A stretch of 64,000 nucleotides of DNA, taken from contig JADFAD010000003.1 in the NCBI GenBank assembly GCA_015665455.1, positions 62,001 to 126,000 on the forward strand, given 5' to 3'. Position 1 is the stretch's first letter, and each line of letters starts with the position of its first letter. This DNA is from Oceanospirillaceae bacterium (lineage in GTDB: Bacteria > Pseudomonadota > Gammaproteobacteria > Pseudomonadales > Litoribrevibacteraceae). The position numbers were made by a program, and so were the translations under genes. The notes under the pieces are model-generated. The model was not told the origin of the DNA, ran no database searches, and saw nothing but the letters and a program-made list of their open reading frames with translations. Below, piece after piece: positions 15,834 through 26,800 of the stretch.

Positions 15834-17525
15834 ATGAATACACAACAGTTAGAAGGCATGAACAACCAACCAGCACGAGAAGTGATGTCATTTGATGTTG
15901 TTATTGTGGGTGGTGGTCCATCTGGTTTAGCTACTGCGTGCAGACTAAAACAGCTATCTCAAGAATCGAACCAAGAATTGTCCGTTTGTCTTATTGATAA
16001 GGGCTCAGAGATCGGTGCTCACTCTTTGTCTGGAGCCGTCTTTCAACCCACAGCATTAACTGAGTTGTTCCCTAACTGGAAGGCCATGGGTGCTCCACTT
16101 AATACGCCGGTAACGGATGATGACTTCTATTTTCTTTCGTCTAAGCGTCGTGGTATTCGGTTTCCTAAAATCATCAGTGAACGCATAAATAAGAATCATG
16201 GTAACTATGTTATTAGCTTAGGGAATTTGTGTCGCTGGCTTGCAGAACAAGCCGAATCATTAGGAGTGGAGATATACCCTGGTTTTGCAGCTTCAGAGGT
16301 ATTATACGATGAAAACGGGGTAGTAAAAGGCGTGGCTACGGGTGATATGGGGCTTAATGTTAATGATGTACCCAAAGACTCTTATCAAGCGGGTGTCGAA
16401 CTTCATGCAAAATATACTGTTTTTGCAGAGGGTTGTAGAGGGCATTTAGGAAAGGAATTAATTGAGCGATTCGACCTAGATAAAGATTCAGGTACGCAAC
16501 ACTATGCATTAGGTATCAAAGAATTGTGGGACATTAAACCAGAACTTCATACGCCAGGAAAAGTAATACATTGCTTTGGTTGGCCGCTTTCTGAAAGTGG
16601 CACAACGGGAGGCGCATTTTTATATCATGCTGAGAATAATCAAGTGTCTTTGGGGTTGATTACTGATTTAAACTACAGCAACCCCTACGTAAGTCCCTTT
16701 GAAGAACTGCAACGATGGAAGCATCACCGAATTGTTAAGAAATACTTAGAAGGTGCAACGCGGGTCTCTTACGGCGCTCGGGCTCTGAACAAGGGGGGCT
16801 TACAAGCAATCCCTGAACTTTCATTTCCTGGTGGTTTACTTTCAGGGTGTGATGCCGGTTTTATGAATTATGCAAAAATCAAAGGCAATCACACCGCAAT
16901 GAAAACAGGGATGATAGCTGCCGAAACAATTTTCGAAGCGTTAAATAAGAACAGCGAAGGGGGCGAAGTATTGAAAGGTTATTTCGCAGCAATTAAGAAC
17001 TCTTGGGTCTATAAAGAGCTGTATTCAGCTAGAAATGTAGCACCTGCAATGCACCGTTTTGGGATGCTAATTGGTTCAGCATTCAGCTTTGTGGAGTTTG
17101 GTTTATTTAAAGGCAAAGCCTCTTTTACTCTACAAGATCCTCTACCTGATCATGAATGCCTAAAACCAATGACTGAGTCGAATGAAATAAAATATCCTAA
17201 ACCAGACAATAAAATCAGCTTTGATAAGTTATCTTCTGTATTTTTATCCAACACGAATCATGAAGAAGACCAGCCATGTCATTTAAAACTTAAGGATTCA
17301 CAAATTCCCATAAAGCATAACTTCGTATATTTTGATGAGCCTGCTCAAAGGTATTGTCCTGCAGGCGTCTATGAAATTATGGAGAAAGAAACAGGGAATC
17401 CTAGATTACAGATCAATGCTCAAAACTGTGTACATTGTAAGACTTGTGACATTAAAGATCCTACTCAGAATATCACCTGGGTCGTCCCAGAGGGTGCTGG
17501 TGGTCCGAATTATCCTAACATGTAG
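15834..17525 (+). CDS. Electron-transfer flavoprotein:ubiquinone oxidoreductase (paralogue 1)
   Basis: A 563-residue ETF-QO. The FAD-binding motif is DVVIVGGGPSGLATACRL near residues 22-39, and the C-terminus carries the 4Fe-4S cysteines in RYCPAGVYE and NCVHCKTCDIKDPTQNITW. It takes electrons from reduced ETF and passes them to ubiquinone at the membrane. Compared with the paralogue at 51964-53616 it has an N-terminal extension of about a dozen residues and differs throughout, so it is not a recent copy. The start follows AGGGAT. It stands alone after the MalT-like gene; no etfAB copy adjoins it. Confidence 0.93.
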   Translation: MNTQQLEGMNNQPAREVMSFDVVIVGGGPSGLATACRLKQLSQESNQELSVCLIDKGSEIGAHSLSGAVFQPTALTELFPNWKAMGAPLNTPVTDDDFYFLSSKRRGIRFPKIISERINKNHGNYVISLGNLCRWLAEQAESLGVEIYPGFAASEVLYDENGVVKGVATGDMGLNVNDVPKDSYQAGVELHAKYTVFAEGCRGHLGKELIERFDLDKDSGTQHYALGIKELWDIKPELHTPGKVIHCFGWPLSESGTTGGAFLYHAENNQVSLGLITDLNYSNPYVSPFEELQRWKHHRIVKKYLEGATRVSYGARALNKGGLQAIPELSFPGGLLSGCDAGFMNYAKIKGNHTAMKTGMIAAETIFEALNKNSEGGEVLKGYFAAIKNSWVYKELYSARNVAPAMHRFGMLIGSAFSFVEFGLFKGKASFTLQDPLPDHECLKPMTESNEIKYPKPDNKISFDKLSSVFLSNTNHEEDQPCHLKLKDSQIPIKHNFVYFDEPAQRYCPAGVYEIMEKETGNPRLQINAQNCVHCKTCDIKDPTQNITWVVPEGAGGPNYPNM

Positions 17526-17741
17526 TAATTAAAACAAAGGCTTATGGGGAGTTCGCTTTTAGCTCCATTCGTTTTGTCTAACACTTCTCAAAATCTTCAT
17601 TCAGATGGGATAACTACCCATTTGGGTGGGGACAATAAACTTCTTAATTGTTTAAATGCGCCCGCTGTCGAATATGCATAAATTAAGGTCCGGAGAGATC
17701 AGTGCATTTTAAGTGTCTTAAATAAACAAAAGGAAGTTAAG

Positions 17742-18782
17742 ATGAAATTAATAACACTCATTATCAGTGCTTTATTCATTGGTTTAAGTGCAAATAGTCA
17801 TGCTGAATTACTGTCCAGCTCGGAATGGCAACCGGATGTTCTCAATGGCTTCGAAGATAAAGAATTTGTGTTCTCTGATGACTATGACGGAGCGGTTACT
17901 GCTCACCTTGTTCGCAAGTTAGCGGATGAGAATACAAATAAAGCAGTTTTGTATGTTCATGGTTTTGTAGATTACTTCTTTCAAGAAGAGTTAGCCGATC
18001 AATTTATCGCTCAGGGCTTTAATTTCTATGCGATTGATTTACGAAAGCACGGTCGTTCTCTACTTCCTAATCAGCATCCCAATTTTATGTTCAGTGTTGA
18101 AGAGTTCTATGAGGATTTGGATGCGGCCATCAATGAAATACGTGTTGTTGATGGTAATGAGAAGCTTCTGATGAATGCTCATTCAACCGGTGGATTGATT
18201 ACCGCGTTGTATATTGAAGATCGCAAAGATCAAAACCTGGTTGATGCAATCGTATATAACGGCCCTTTCTTTGATATCAACGATGCCTTCATTAACATTA
18301 ATGAACGCTTTTTGATTCCTAACGTTCTAAAGTCGATTGCTTTGTTTAACCCGTTCGGCGAGTCCGGTATGACAGTGCCTGTACAATATGGCCAATCATT
18401 GCACATTACTGAACGTGGTGAGTGGAACTATGATTTAAATTGGAAGCCTGTTGATAGCTTTCCAATTTATTGGGGGTGGTTGAAAGGTATCATGGATGCG
18501 CAACAACGTTTACAAGATGGCTTGGATCTTCCTGTACCTGTCATGGTTATTTACTCTTCTAAATCCTCAACTCCGATTCTGAATTTTTGGAACGATGAGT
18601 TTTCCGAAACAGATGTCATTTTGGATGTAACGGATATTAATAGAATCTCGGACGTTTTAGGGTCTCATATTACTGAAGTCCGAATCGATGGCGGTGTTCA
18701 TGACTTATTACTTTCTAAAGAACCCGTTCGAAATGAAGCGTATGAAACTATGATGACTTGGGTGAATGCATATATTAAGTAA
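17742..18782 (+). CDS. Secreted alpha/beta hydrolase (Hydrolase_4 / monoacylglycerol-lipase-like)
   Basis: The 346-residue protein has a cleavable signal peptide (about 21 residues, ending ANSHA). The fold is marked by LYVHGFVDYFF (oxyanion strand), AIDLRKHGRS, the nucleophile elbow NAHSTGGL with Ser148, and a C-terminal GGVHDLLLS histidine. The elbow is A-H-S-T-G rather than G-x-S-x-G. The likely substrate is a lipid ester, but this is inferred from the family. A GGAAG ribosome site precedes ATG 17742, and a terminator follows at 18822. Confidence 0.87.
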   Translation: MKLITLIISALFIGLSANSHAELLSSSEWQPDVLNGFEDKEFVFSDDYDGAVTAHLVRKLADENTNKAVLYVHGFVDYFFQEELADQFIAQGFNFYAIDLRKHGRSLLPNQHPNFMFSVEEFYEDLDAAINEIRVVDGNEKLLMNAHSTGGLITALYIEDRKDQNLVDAIVYNGPFFDINDAFININERFLIPNVLKSIALFNPFGESGMTVPVQYGQSLHITERGEWNYDLNWKPVDSFPIYWGWLKGIMDAQQRLQDGLDLPVPVMVIYSSKSSTPILNFWNDEFSETDVILDVTDINRISDVLGSHITEVRIDGGVHDLLLSKEPVRNEAYETMMTWVNAYIK

Positions 18783-18821
18783 CTACTGTTACTTACTCGT
18801 CGTTATGTGGTTATAGCCTAT

Positions 18822-18854
18822 AAAGTCAGGGTCTTAAGATTCTGGCTTTTTTTG
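18822..18854 (+). terminator. Rho-independent terminator of the hydrolase gene
   Basis: AAAGTCAGGGTC and GATTCTGGCTTT pair over 12 positions with G-T wobbles around a TTAA loop and run into seven or more T residues. It lies 40 bases after the hydrolase stop codon. Confidence 0.85.
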
Positions 18855-18941
18855 TTTCTACGAATGAACAAAACAGTGAATATGTTATCAAACGTTACCT
18901 ATGGCTTTCATATAATTTACTTAACACAATCAGAGAGACCT

Positions 18942-19451
18942 ATGATTCATTTGATATGCGGACCAATTGGGGCCGGGAAAACAACGCTTGCACGGAATAT
19001 TGCAGAAGAAAACGGTGCAATACGTTTTTCGGAAGATGAGTGGTTGAAAACATTGTTTGTGCCGGATGCTCCTGATGGATTATTGAGTGAATCACCGGAA
19101 GCAGTAGCGAGTTGGGCCATAGAGAAATACGAGCGATGTAGAGAAAAAATCTGGTTGGTCTGCGACCAGCTGTTAAACCAAGGCGTCTCTGTCGTGTTGG
19201 ATGGCGCTGCTGCTAATTTTGATCAGAGAAATTTTATCAGACAAAGAGCAAAGCATCACAATGTAGCCTTTAAATTACATTACATAACAGCAGATAGAGA
19301 TGTTAGGAAAGAACGCGTGATGAACAGAAATAAGGATCAAGGTGACACCTATTCTTTAGAGGTGACTGAGGGCATGTTTAACATGATGGAGTCATTTTTT
19401 GAGGCTCCGAATAAAAAAGAGCTTGAAGGAGCTAATAAAATAGCTTTTTAA
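18942..19451 (+). CDS. P-loop kinase-like ATPase (AAA_33 / zeta-toxin-like fold)
   Basis: The 169-residue protein opens MIHLICGPIGAGKTTLARNI, with a Walker A motif at the very N-terminus, followed by FSEDEW, VVLDGAAANFDQRNF and a lid segment with RKERVMNRN. This is the small P-loop kinase group that includes AAA_33 proteins, gluconate-kinase-like enzymes and the zeta-toxin fold. The substrate is unknown. I chose ATG 18942 because the preceding 45 codons lack family features and cross the terminator at 18822. No antitoxin-like gene precedes it, so a toxin role is not supported. Its stop overlaps that of the next, convergent gene by four bases. Confidence 0.82.
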   Translation: MIHLICGPIGAGKTTLARNIAEENGAIRFSEDEWLKTLFVPDAPDGLLSESPEAVASWAIEKYERCREKIWLVCDQLLNQGVSVVLDGAAANFDQRNFIRQRAKHHNVAFKLHYITADRDVRKERVMNRNKDQGDTYSLEVTEGMFNMMESFFEAPNKKELEGANKIAF

Positions 19452-19621
19452 GGATTCCTACTTAGCGCCTCATCCCACCCTTTATTCCATTCATAGTGTT
19501 TCCAGTTATTAATGGGGTAGGGGTTATCGATTTTATGGACGCCTTCCAAGTAGGCGTCCCAACCTTCATCGAATGGCGTAAAATCATCATCCGTTTTTGA
19601 GTTTCGGCGTAATTCAGTCAT
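19448..19621 (-). CDS. Small ribosome-modulation-factor-like (Rmf/CrpP-type) protein
   Basis: A 57-residue protein with the pattern WDAYLEG, NPYP and W-x-x-GW-x-x-A (residues 21-52), which is that of ribosome modulation factor and CrpP-like small proteins. Rmf dimerises ribosomes in stationary phase; whether this homologue binds ribosomes is unknown, as its N-terminus is acidic (TDDDF) whereas Rmf is basic. The start at 19621 follows a strong GGAGG four bases upstream; an ATG at 19639 lies before that site. A 15-base palindrome upstream (19693) may regulate it. Confidence 0.72.
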   Translation of the reverse strand: MTELRRNSKTDDDFTPFDEGWDAYLEGVHKIDNPYPINNWKHYEWNKGWDEALSRNP

Positions 19622-19692
19622 GTACCCTCCAACTAACATTTACTAACACTAGCATAAGAGAGCAAAAGCAAAAGCAAGAGACAGATTTCAAC

Positions 19693-19707
19693 CCGTAACT
19701 GTTACGG
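19693..19707. promoter_or_regulatory. Perfect dyad CCGTAACAGTTACGG upstream of the Rmf-like gene
   Basis: Seven-base arms CCGTAAC and GTTACGG flank one central base. It sits about 75 bases before the Rmf-like start codon and just after the stop of the upstream minus-strand gene. It could be an operator or, on RNA, too tight a hairpin to be a terminator. No regulator can be named. Confidence 0.45.
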
Positions 19708-19714
19708 AAATGAA

Positions 19715-20194
19715 TTATAACTGACCGAATAACTGGTGCTTTGTCGCGTTGTCGTAAATGCTGCATTCTTTGTTAGAAGGTCTGTATCTGCATTGTCGGA
19801 TCAAATCGATTGGGTAAAACGCGTATTTGTCAGCTTCGGGCTGCTTAACTAGCATACATTTGAAACGAAACCCTCGGTAGGAAATGGACTCGCCTTTAGC
19901 ATGAGGATTTTCATTAGTCGCGAAACAAGCATTTGCGCTTTTAACTTTACTTTTTTTATTGTAACTCTTTCTATTCGCTTGCCCTTTTTTATGCAAAGAT
20001 GCTTGCGCTGCATGTAAAAATTTGATGTCTTCTTCTGACATATAACCGCGACCTGATTTTGAGGTGTCTCTCTCAATAGAGCAGGGGGTTTTACTAATGT
20101 ACAGTTTTCCTGAAGAATCTTTACAGCCGAAGCTACCGGCCATTACGGATGAGGAAAATAGAAGGGTAGACAGAATAATGCCTCGAGTTATCAT
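19715..20194 (-). CDS. Small secreted cysteine-containing protein (DUF4124-like N-terminus)
   Basis: The 159-residue product has a signal peptide (ending near SSVMA) followed by GSFGCKDSSGKLYISKTPC, the style of DUF4124-type envelope proteins. The middle is basic and helical (about 55-85), and four further cysteines occur in the C-terminal half, suggesting disulphides in the periplasm. No enzyme motif is visible and I do not recognise a named family for the C-terminal part. Confidence 0.7.
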   Translation of the reverse strand: MITRGIILSTLLFSSSVMAGSFGCKDSSGKLYISKTPCSIERDTSKSGRGYMSEEDIKFLHAAQASLHKKGQANRKSYNKKSKVKSANACFATNENPHAKGESISYRGFRFKCMLVKQPEADKYAFYPIDLIRQCRYRPSNKECSIYDNATKHQLFGQL

Positions 20195-20415
20195 TTGAGC
20201 TAATCCTTTAGTTACTTCTTATCATACGGAGTCATTCCGAGGTGCATACAATGACAAAAAAAATCTATAGAATCAATATGTAGTGCATAGCTGAATATTA
20301 GGCTGACTTCTCACGTTTTATACAATCAATCCTGTTCGTATCTGATTACTATTGTCTAAGCGTAATTTATTCATGTATTTCATTTGATTGTTCACGGCGC
20401 CAAGGGATACCTGTC

Positions 20416-23400
20416 TTGTTTACTATTTACCACTCTAATGATGTTTCTATTCTAAAGTCTCTTGTTGTTGAACTGATGCAAAGAGAACCTCTGTCGAATC
20501 CGTTTGCTAAAGAAACAGTCTTAGTACAAAGCCCTGGTATGTCTCAATGGTTGCGATTGAATTTCGCAGAAAACTTCGGTATTGCTGCGAACATAGACTT
20601 TCCTTTACCTGCTACATTTGTCTGGAACATCTTTAAAGCGGTGCTAGAAGAGGTTCCAGAGCGTAGCGCATTTTCAAAACAGCAGATGTCTTGGAGGTTA
20701 ATGCAGATAATCCCCAAGTACTTAGACCAACCGGAATTTAAACCTTTACAGAGCTATCTTTCGGGCGATACAAGCCAGATCAAACGTTATCAGTTGTCAG
20801 CTAAAGTTGCCGATCTTTTCGATCAATACTTGGTTTATCGCTCAGAGTGGATAAATACTTGGGAGTCAGGATCGTTAGTCGATGCTCTTAATGGTGACGA
20901 TGGCTGGCAAGCCATCTTATGGCGCGCGCTTTATAAACAAACTGTCGATTCAGGGTTCTCCCACTTTCATCGAGCTAATTTATACGATCAATGCGTATCA
21001 AAGCTTGAGTCTGGTTTTTGCCCTGAGTCGATTCGATCACTGAAGCGAATTTATGTCTTTGGTATTTCTGCACTACCGCCTCGTTATATCGATGTGTTAA
21101 ATGCATTAGGTAAACATATCGATGTCCACTTTATGCTTACAAACCCATGTCAGTATTATTGGGGTGACATTATAGATCAAAAATATTTATCACGGATGAC
21201 TGAGCGGAATCGTCTATCTCACGCAAGTGGTACGACGACTGAGATCATTAAGGATTCAGTAGAGGCTTACCTGGATGGTTCTGTAGGGAACAGTTTACTT
21301 GCATCCTGGGGTAAGGTAGGCCGGGACATGCAACGGCTCCTTTCTGAATATGCAGCGTCAGAGATTGAAGCCTTTATTGAGCATAGTGAGAACTCTATGT
21401 TGCATGCCATTCAAAAAGACATGTTGCAGCTGAATGATAGATATTCCTTAGAAAACAACACGAACAGTTTTCATAAAACGATCATTGATACTCAGGACGC
21501 ATCGATTCAAGTCAACGTTTGTCATACGGCAATGAGAGAAGTTGAAGTTCTGCATGATTACTTATTGAGCGTTATGGATGATAACAGTGACATTCAGCCC
21601 CGTGATATTGTTGTGATGGTTTCTGATATCGACGCGTACAGTGCTTACATTCATGCGGTTTTTGCATCGGCATCGAAAGACCGATACATCCCGTTCTCCA
21701 TTTCTGATTTATCTTCAAATCAATATCACTCAGTCATACAAGCGTATATTTGGTTATTGGGTATCCAAGATCATCGTTGTTCAGCGTCGGAGCTCATGTC
21801 TTTTATTCAAGTGCCTGCCGTATTGTCACGATTTAAGATAGATGAACCGGATCTTGAGGTTTTATCGCATTGGGTTTCCAGCGTAGGGATACGCTGGGGG
21901 CTTGATGAAACAACGGCAGAGGGTTTTGATTTACCATCCATGCAAACCAATACGTGGCTGTTTGGTTTGCGCAGGATGTTATCAGGCTATGCCTTGTCTG
22001 AGTCTGTTGGAATTGTTGATGGCGTTCTCCCTTATGAGCAAATACAAGGTTTATCTGTTTCATTGGCGGGTAAATTGGGAGTATTAATTGACGCATTAAT
22101 TCGTGTGCGTGATCAGTGGCAAACTTCACTGCCTGCATCGCAATGGAAAGACCAGCTAGTTGCTTTAAAAGATACGTTCTTTTGCGCTTCAAACGACGAC
22201 GATGGACGGCAGTTAATAAAAATTTCAGAAGGCATCACCCGATGGGCCGATGAGGTTGAACAAGCAGGGTTAAATGATGTTGACCATCCTTTGACTGCAG
22301 AAGTAATTTTAGATGTTATGTCAGAAACATTAATCGAAGAACGAATTAGTCAGCGATTCCTTGCCGGGCAGACAAACTTTTGTACATTGATGCCAATGCG
22401 TTCTGTTCCGTTCAAGGTTGTGTGTTTACTTGGCATGGATGGCAATGCCTACCCAAGACAGCAAACTCCTCTTGGTTTTGATCTAATGCATGATCGGTTT
22501 GAGTACGGAGATAGGTCAAGAAGAGACGATGATCGTTTTCTGTTTCTTGAAGCTGTTTTATCTGCTCAAAGCTCACTTTATATAAGCTACACGGGGAAAT
22601 CGTCTCGTGATAACAGTGAAATTATTCCATCCATACTGGTTTCTGAGCTATTAGATTATTGCGGCGAAGGGTTTACATTAGAGCAAGAACAGCACCTACC
22701 GCCGGACGACAGTAGAGCTAAAGTCATTGAGCATATTGTAAATGATCAGTCTATGACGCCATACAGTAAGCTCGCGTTTGACTCGAATAAAGGTAAACCC
22801 AGTTACGCTCAGCAATGGTTGGACATTGCAATGGACGATACGGGACTCGCTTCGAACGACGGCAAAGGTTTCGGCTTTGATTTACTCAGCCCGTTTCCAA
22901 TTCCAGAAAGAGTCGACTTAGCGGAGTTAAAAGCCTTCTGGGGGGAGCCAGTAAAGTACTTTATGACCCGTCGACTCAAAGTGTTCTTCAGTGCTGTTGA
23001 CGACACATTGGTAGACGATGAATCTTTTGAGTTGAACAATCTAGAAGCATATCAGCTTAAAGATCGCTTGACTGAATGGTTGTTGGATAATGTCGGAAGT
23101 CTAGATGCGACTGAATCTCGAGAGCTGGAGGAACTTCAACGCATCATCAGTGCGGAAGGTATATTACCACACGCAGCCTTTGGTCGTTTGGTTCTATCAG
23201 AACAGTTAGATGCAGCAAATCAAATCGCCAGAAAAGTGAGTTCTTTTAATATCGGTGATCATAAAAGCTTAGAAATCAATTTTGATGCTCAGTTCGATGA
23301 TCAATGTGTCATTTTGGAAGGTTGGTTATCTAACGTCAGTCGTGCAGGGTTTGTAAATTATCGAGTTGGGCGCATAAGACCAAAAGATCTGTTCTTTGGC

Positions 23401-23823
23401 TGGATTGATCATTTAGCGGCTGCGGCGATGGGGGAATGCAACACAACCCATTGCATTGGTTTTAATGGGAAAACAGGTCAAATAGAACACATTGCTTTTA
23501 CACCCATTGCTACAGAGAAAGCAAAAGTGACATTAAATTCGTTGATTCAAACAATGATAAATGGAACCAATCAACCTATGTTTTTTAGTCTTGAGCAGGC
23601 AGGCATGTATTGTGAAAAACTCAGCGGGCCAAAAGGTGATGAAGAAACTGCTCGTGCTGCATTAGAGGAAATGCTAAATACTTACTTGGAAGAGAACGAA
23701 TATGCTCATAGGTGTTGGAATCATATCAACGACGAAATGCTTAACTCGTTTATAGCCGATTGTGAAATGAATTATTCGCCGATGGTCGATCATGTGGTTG
23801 CCGTTAATAATGAGGAGATTTAA
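20416..23823 (+). CDS. recC: Exodeoxyribonuclease V gamma subunit RecC
   Basis: A 1135-residue RecC (about 1122 in E. coli). It opens FTIYHSND and contains QSPGMSQWLRL near residue 39, CLLGMDGNAYPRQ near 675 and the C-terminal region with FGWIDHLAAAA. RecC is a defunct helicase/nuclease scaffold that splits the strands and reads Chi. The start codon is TTG at 20416, preceded by AAGGGA at eight bases. Its stop overlaps the recB ATG by one base (TAATG). The E. coli ptrA gene between recC and recB is absent here. Confidence 0.95.
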   Translation: MFTIYHSNDVSILKSLVVELMQREPLSNPFAKETVLVQSPGMSQWLRLNFAENFGIAANIDFPLPATFVWNIFKAVLEEVPERSAFSKQQMSWRLMQIIPKYLDQPEFKPLQSYLSGDTSQIKRYQLSAKVADLFDQYLVYRSEWINTWESGSLVDALNGDDGWQAILWRALYKQTVDSGFSHFHRANLYDQCVSKLESGFCPESIRSLKRIYVFGISALPPRYIDVLNALGKHIDVHFMLTNPCQYYWGDIIDQKYLSRMTERNRLSHASGTTTEIIKDSVEAYLDGSVGNSLLASWGKVGRDMQRLLSEYAASEIEAFIEHSENSMLHAIQKDMLQLNDRYSLENNTNSFHKTIIDTQDASIQVNVCHTAMREVEVLHDYLLSVMDDNSDIQPRDIVVMVSDIDAYSAYIHAVFASASKDRYIPFSISDLSSNQYHSVIQAYIWLLGIQDHRCSASELMSFIQVPAVLSRFKIDEPDLEVLSHWVSSVGIRWGLDETTAEGFDLPSMQTNTWLFGLRRMLSGYALSESVGIVDGVLPYEQIQGLSVSLAGKLGVLIDALIRVRDQWQTSLPASQWKDQLVALKDTFFCASNDDDGRQLIKISEGITRWADEVEQAGLNDVDHPLTAEVILDVMSETLIEERISQRFLAGQTNFCTLMPMRSVPFKVVCLLGMDGNAYPRQQTPLGFDLMHDRFEYGDRSRRDDDRFLFLEAVLSAQSSLYISYTGKSSRDNSEIIPSILVSELLDYCGEGFTLEQEQHLPPDDSRAKVIEHIVNDQSMTPYSKLAFDSNKGKPSYAQQWLDIAMDDTGLASNDGKGFGFDLLSPFPIPERVDLAELKAFWGEPVKYFMTRRLKVFFSAVDDTLVDDESFELNNLEAYQLKDRLTEWLLDNVGSLDATESRELEELQRIISAEGILPHAAFGRLVLSEQLDAANQIARKVSSFNIGDHKSLEINFDAQFDDQCVILEGWLSNVSRAGFVNYRVGRIRPKDLFFGWIDHLAAAAMGECNTTHCIGFNGKTGQIEHIAFTPIATEKAKVTLNSLIQTMINGTNQPMFFSLEQAGMYCEKLSGPKGDEETARAALEEMLNTYLEENEYAHRCWNHINDEMLNSFIADCEMNYSPMVDHVVAVNNEEI

Positions 23824-26800
23824 TGGCTACTTTACTTGATACCATGACATTTCCTTTGCATGGCAATCGTCTGATTGAAGCGTCGGCAGGCACCGGGAAA
23901 ACGTACACAATTACAGGCTTGTATTTGAGATTGTTACTTGGTCACGGTACAGGTTTCAGTAAACAAGGCACTGCGCATAAAAAACCATTGTCGGTTGATC
24001 AAATTTTGGTGGTGACATTCACTGAGGCAGCCACTCAAGAATTAAAAGATCGCATAAGGGTACGAATTAGGGATGCAAGGAAGGCCTTTTCGACAGGCAA
24101 GACCAATGATCACTTACTGGTGTCCCTGCTGGATAAGGTTGATGACCATACTTTAGCTGTTTCACGTCTGAGATCAGCAGAACGACAGATGGACGAAGCC
24201 GCAATTTTCACCATCAACGGCTTCTGCATGCGCATGTTGAAGCAACATGCGTTTGAATCAGGCAGTTTATTTAATGTTGCCATGTGTGAGGATGACCGAG
24301 AGCTTAAACTTACTGCAGTGAAAGATTATTGGCGGCAGCAATTCTATGGACTTTCTGATGAATTAGTCCTAATGATCAAAACGTGCTGGAAAACTCCTGA
24401 AGCACTCGCAAGTGAAATATCCGGATTTCTGTCTGAAAAACCGCTTGCTTTCTATCGTGAAGATTCAGTTACTGATTTAGCTTCACGCCATGAAGAAAAT
24501 TTAGATCGAATCAAAGGGTTTAAAGCATCCGTCCAAAACCAATTGGCAGAACTGGTTGAGAGCATAACGAATGATGTTGCTAACAAACACCTGGATGGAC
24601 GTTCTTTCTCCAAAGGAAACGTTCCCAAATGGGCGAACGCCATCGCTTTATGGGCTGAGCAGCCAACAGAAACCTATTTGATCCCGAAAGAGCTGATTCA
24701 CTTTGGTATCGATAAGATTGAGACCAAGGCAAAAGGTGAGTTAACGATTGATTTAGGGCTTCCTAGGTCTATTCAAGATTTTGTTGATCATCCTCCTGAA
24801 TTGAAGTCAGTTTTAAAGCAGCATGCAATTCGTATTTGCCGAGAGATTTTCGTTCGTCATAAAGATCAAAGTAAACTTTTAACGTTTGATGATCAAATTA
24901 CCTACATGGCGAGAGCGTTAACTCATTCAGAAACCAGTGAAGCATTTGCAGAGAAGCTTAGGCAGCAATTTCCGGTTGCGATGGTTGACGAGTTTCAGGA
25001 TACAGATCCTTCTCAATATGAAATTTTTAATCGATTGTATTCAAACCAACCTGAATGCGGTTTGTTTATGATAGGGGATCCAAAGCAAGCCATCTATGCG
25101 TTTCGTGGCGGCGATATTTTTACGTACATTCGAGCAAGAAGACGTGTGGACGAACATTACTCACTGGGTACAAATTGGCGTTCCTCTTCTGCCATGGTAG
25201 AGAGTGTTAATGTGTTGTTCGAGAGCGCTGTAGAACCATTTATTTATGATGAAGATATTCCTTTTGAGTCTGTGGCTGCAAATGATTCTTCATCAAATAT
25301 GGGTTGGAAAATAGCGGGTGTAGATCAGCCTGCAATGACATTGTGGCAACCTGATCCTTCTGAGCTGATATCAAAAGACTCTAAGTTTTTGGATATTATG
25401 ACAGATGCTACTGCTAATGAGATTGCTCGATTATTAAACCTCGGAGATGAAGAACATTTACATCTCTATAAATCCAGCATTCACAGAAAGTTAGAGCCAG
25501 GAAGAATTGCAGTGTTAGTTCGCAGCTATAAGCAAGCGCAGCGAATAAAAGAGGCGTTGTCTGAACGAGGAGTTGCCAGTGTCTATTCTTCTGATCGTAA
25601 CAGTGTGTTTGAGCAGCCTGAAGCCATTGTTATTCTTAGGCTTTTAAAGGCATTCCAATCACCTGAAAATGAACGCCTTATTAAAAGTGCGCTTGGAAGT
25701 TATCTTTTTGACTGGAACGCAGTTGAATTGGATCGACTGAATGAAGACGAGAATCATTGGGAGGAAATCGTTGAGCAGTTTAAACATTATTCTTACCTCT
25801 GGTTATCACAGGGCGTTCTCCCTGCACTGCGCTGTTTAATGCTCGACTACAACCTTGCAACAAAGCTAAGGTCAAATATATATGGTGAGCGGAATCTGAC
25901 AGACTTTTTGCATCTATGTGAGCTCTTACAAAATCAAAGCAAAACAGTTGAGAGTAGGTATGCATTAATTAGTTGGTTAGAGGAAAGGATAAATCAACCG
26001 AACCAAAGCGCTAAAGAACAGCAGTTACGTTTAGAGTCAGAACAGAACTTGGTTAAAATTGTCACGTATCATAAATCAAAAGGGCTTGAATACGATGTTG
26101 TATTCGCGCCTTTTGTAAGTTATTACTGGCCATCGAAAATCAAGGGGATAACTGTTTCTCACAACCAAGACGGTGACGCCTTGGTGGATGTATCTGGCGA
26201 TGCTACTGACGAGGCGGAACGGGAACGAATTGCTGAGGATGTTCGTTTATTGTACGTAACATTAACTCGATCTGTGTATGCATGTTACCTTGGAATGCCT
26301 GGAAATATGCCGGGTACCAAGAGTAAACCTGATCCGAAACCCTGTCCTAAGTATTTTTCTGATACGGGGCTTGGTCGGTTGATCAATCAAGGAGTCGCGA
26401 TTGATTCTGATACGTTGATGAACAAAATAAGCCTTTGGTCGGATATGTGTTCTCATTTAGAAGTAAAAACGCCTCCATCAGAAACTAAAGTGATCTATGA
26501 GCCAAGAGAACATGTTGCCATCGATCTAGAAAGCTCTAAATTCAAAGGTGATATTGATCACAATTGGTGGGTGACCAGCTATTCTAGGTTGGCATCCGAT
26601 CATACAAACTATGATGCAAGTGGCGAAATCAAAGGGTATGAGGACCCTCGGGACGCGGTAGATCTTGATTCAGAGGATACATTCAGCATTCATTCATTCC
26701 CAAAAGGCGCAGACCCAGGGACTTTTCTCCATACCCTATTTGAAACCATTCAATACGAAGATTGTGAGAACTCTGAAACCAAAGACATAATAAAACAATT

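Noticed and set aside
18942-19621. Toxin-antitoxin pair (zeta-like kinase with the small convergent gene)
   Set aside because: The genes are convergent, the small protein resembles Rmf rather than an antitoxin, and the kinase lacks clear zeta-toxin substrate residues.
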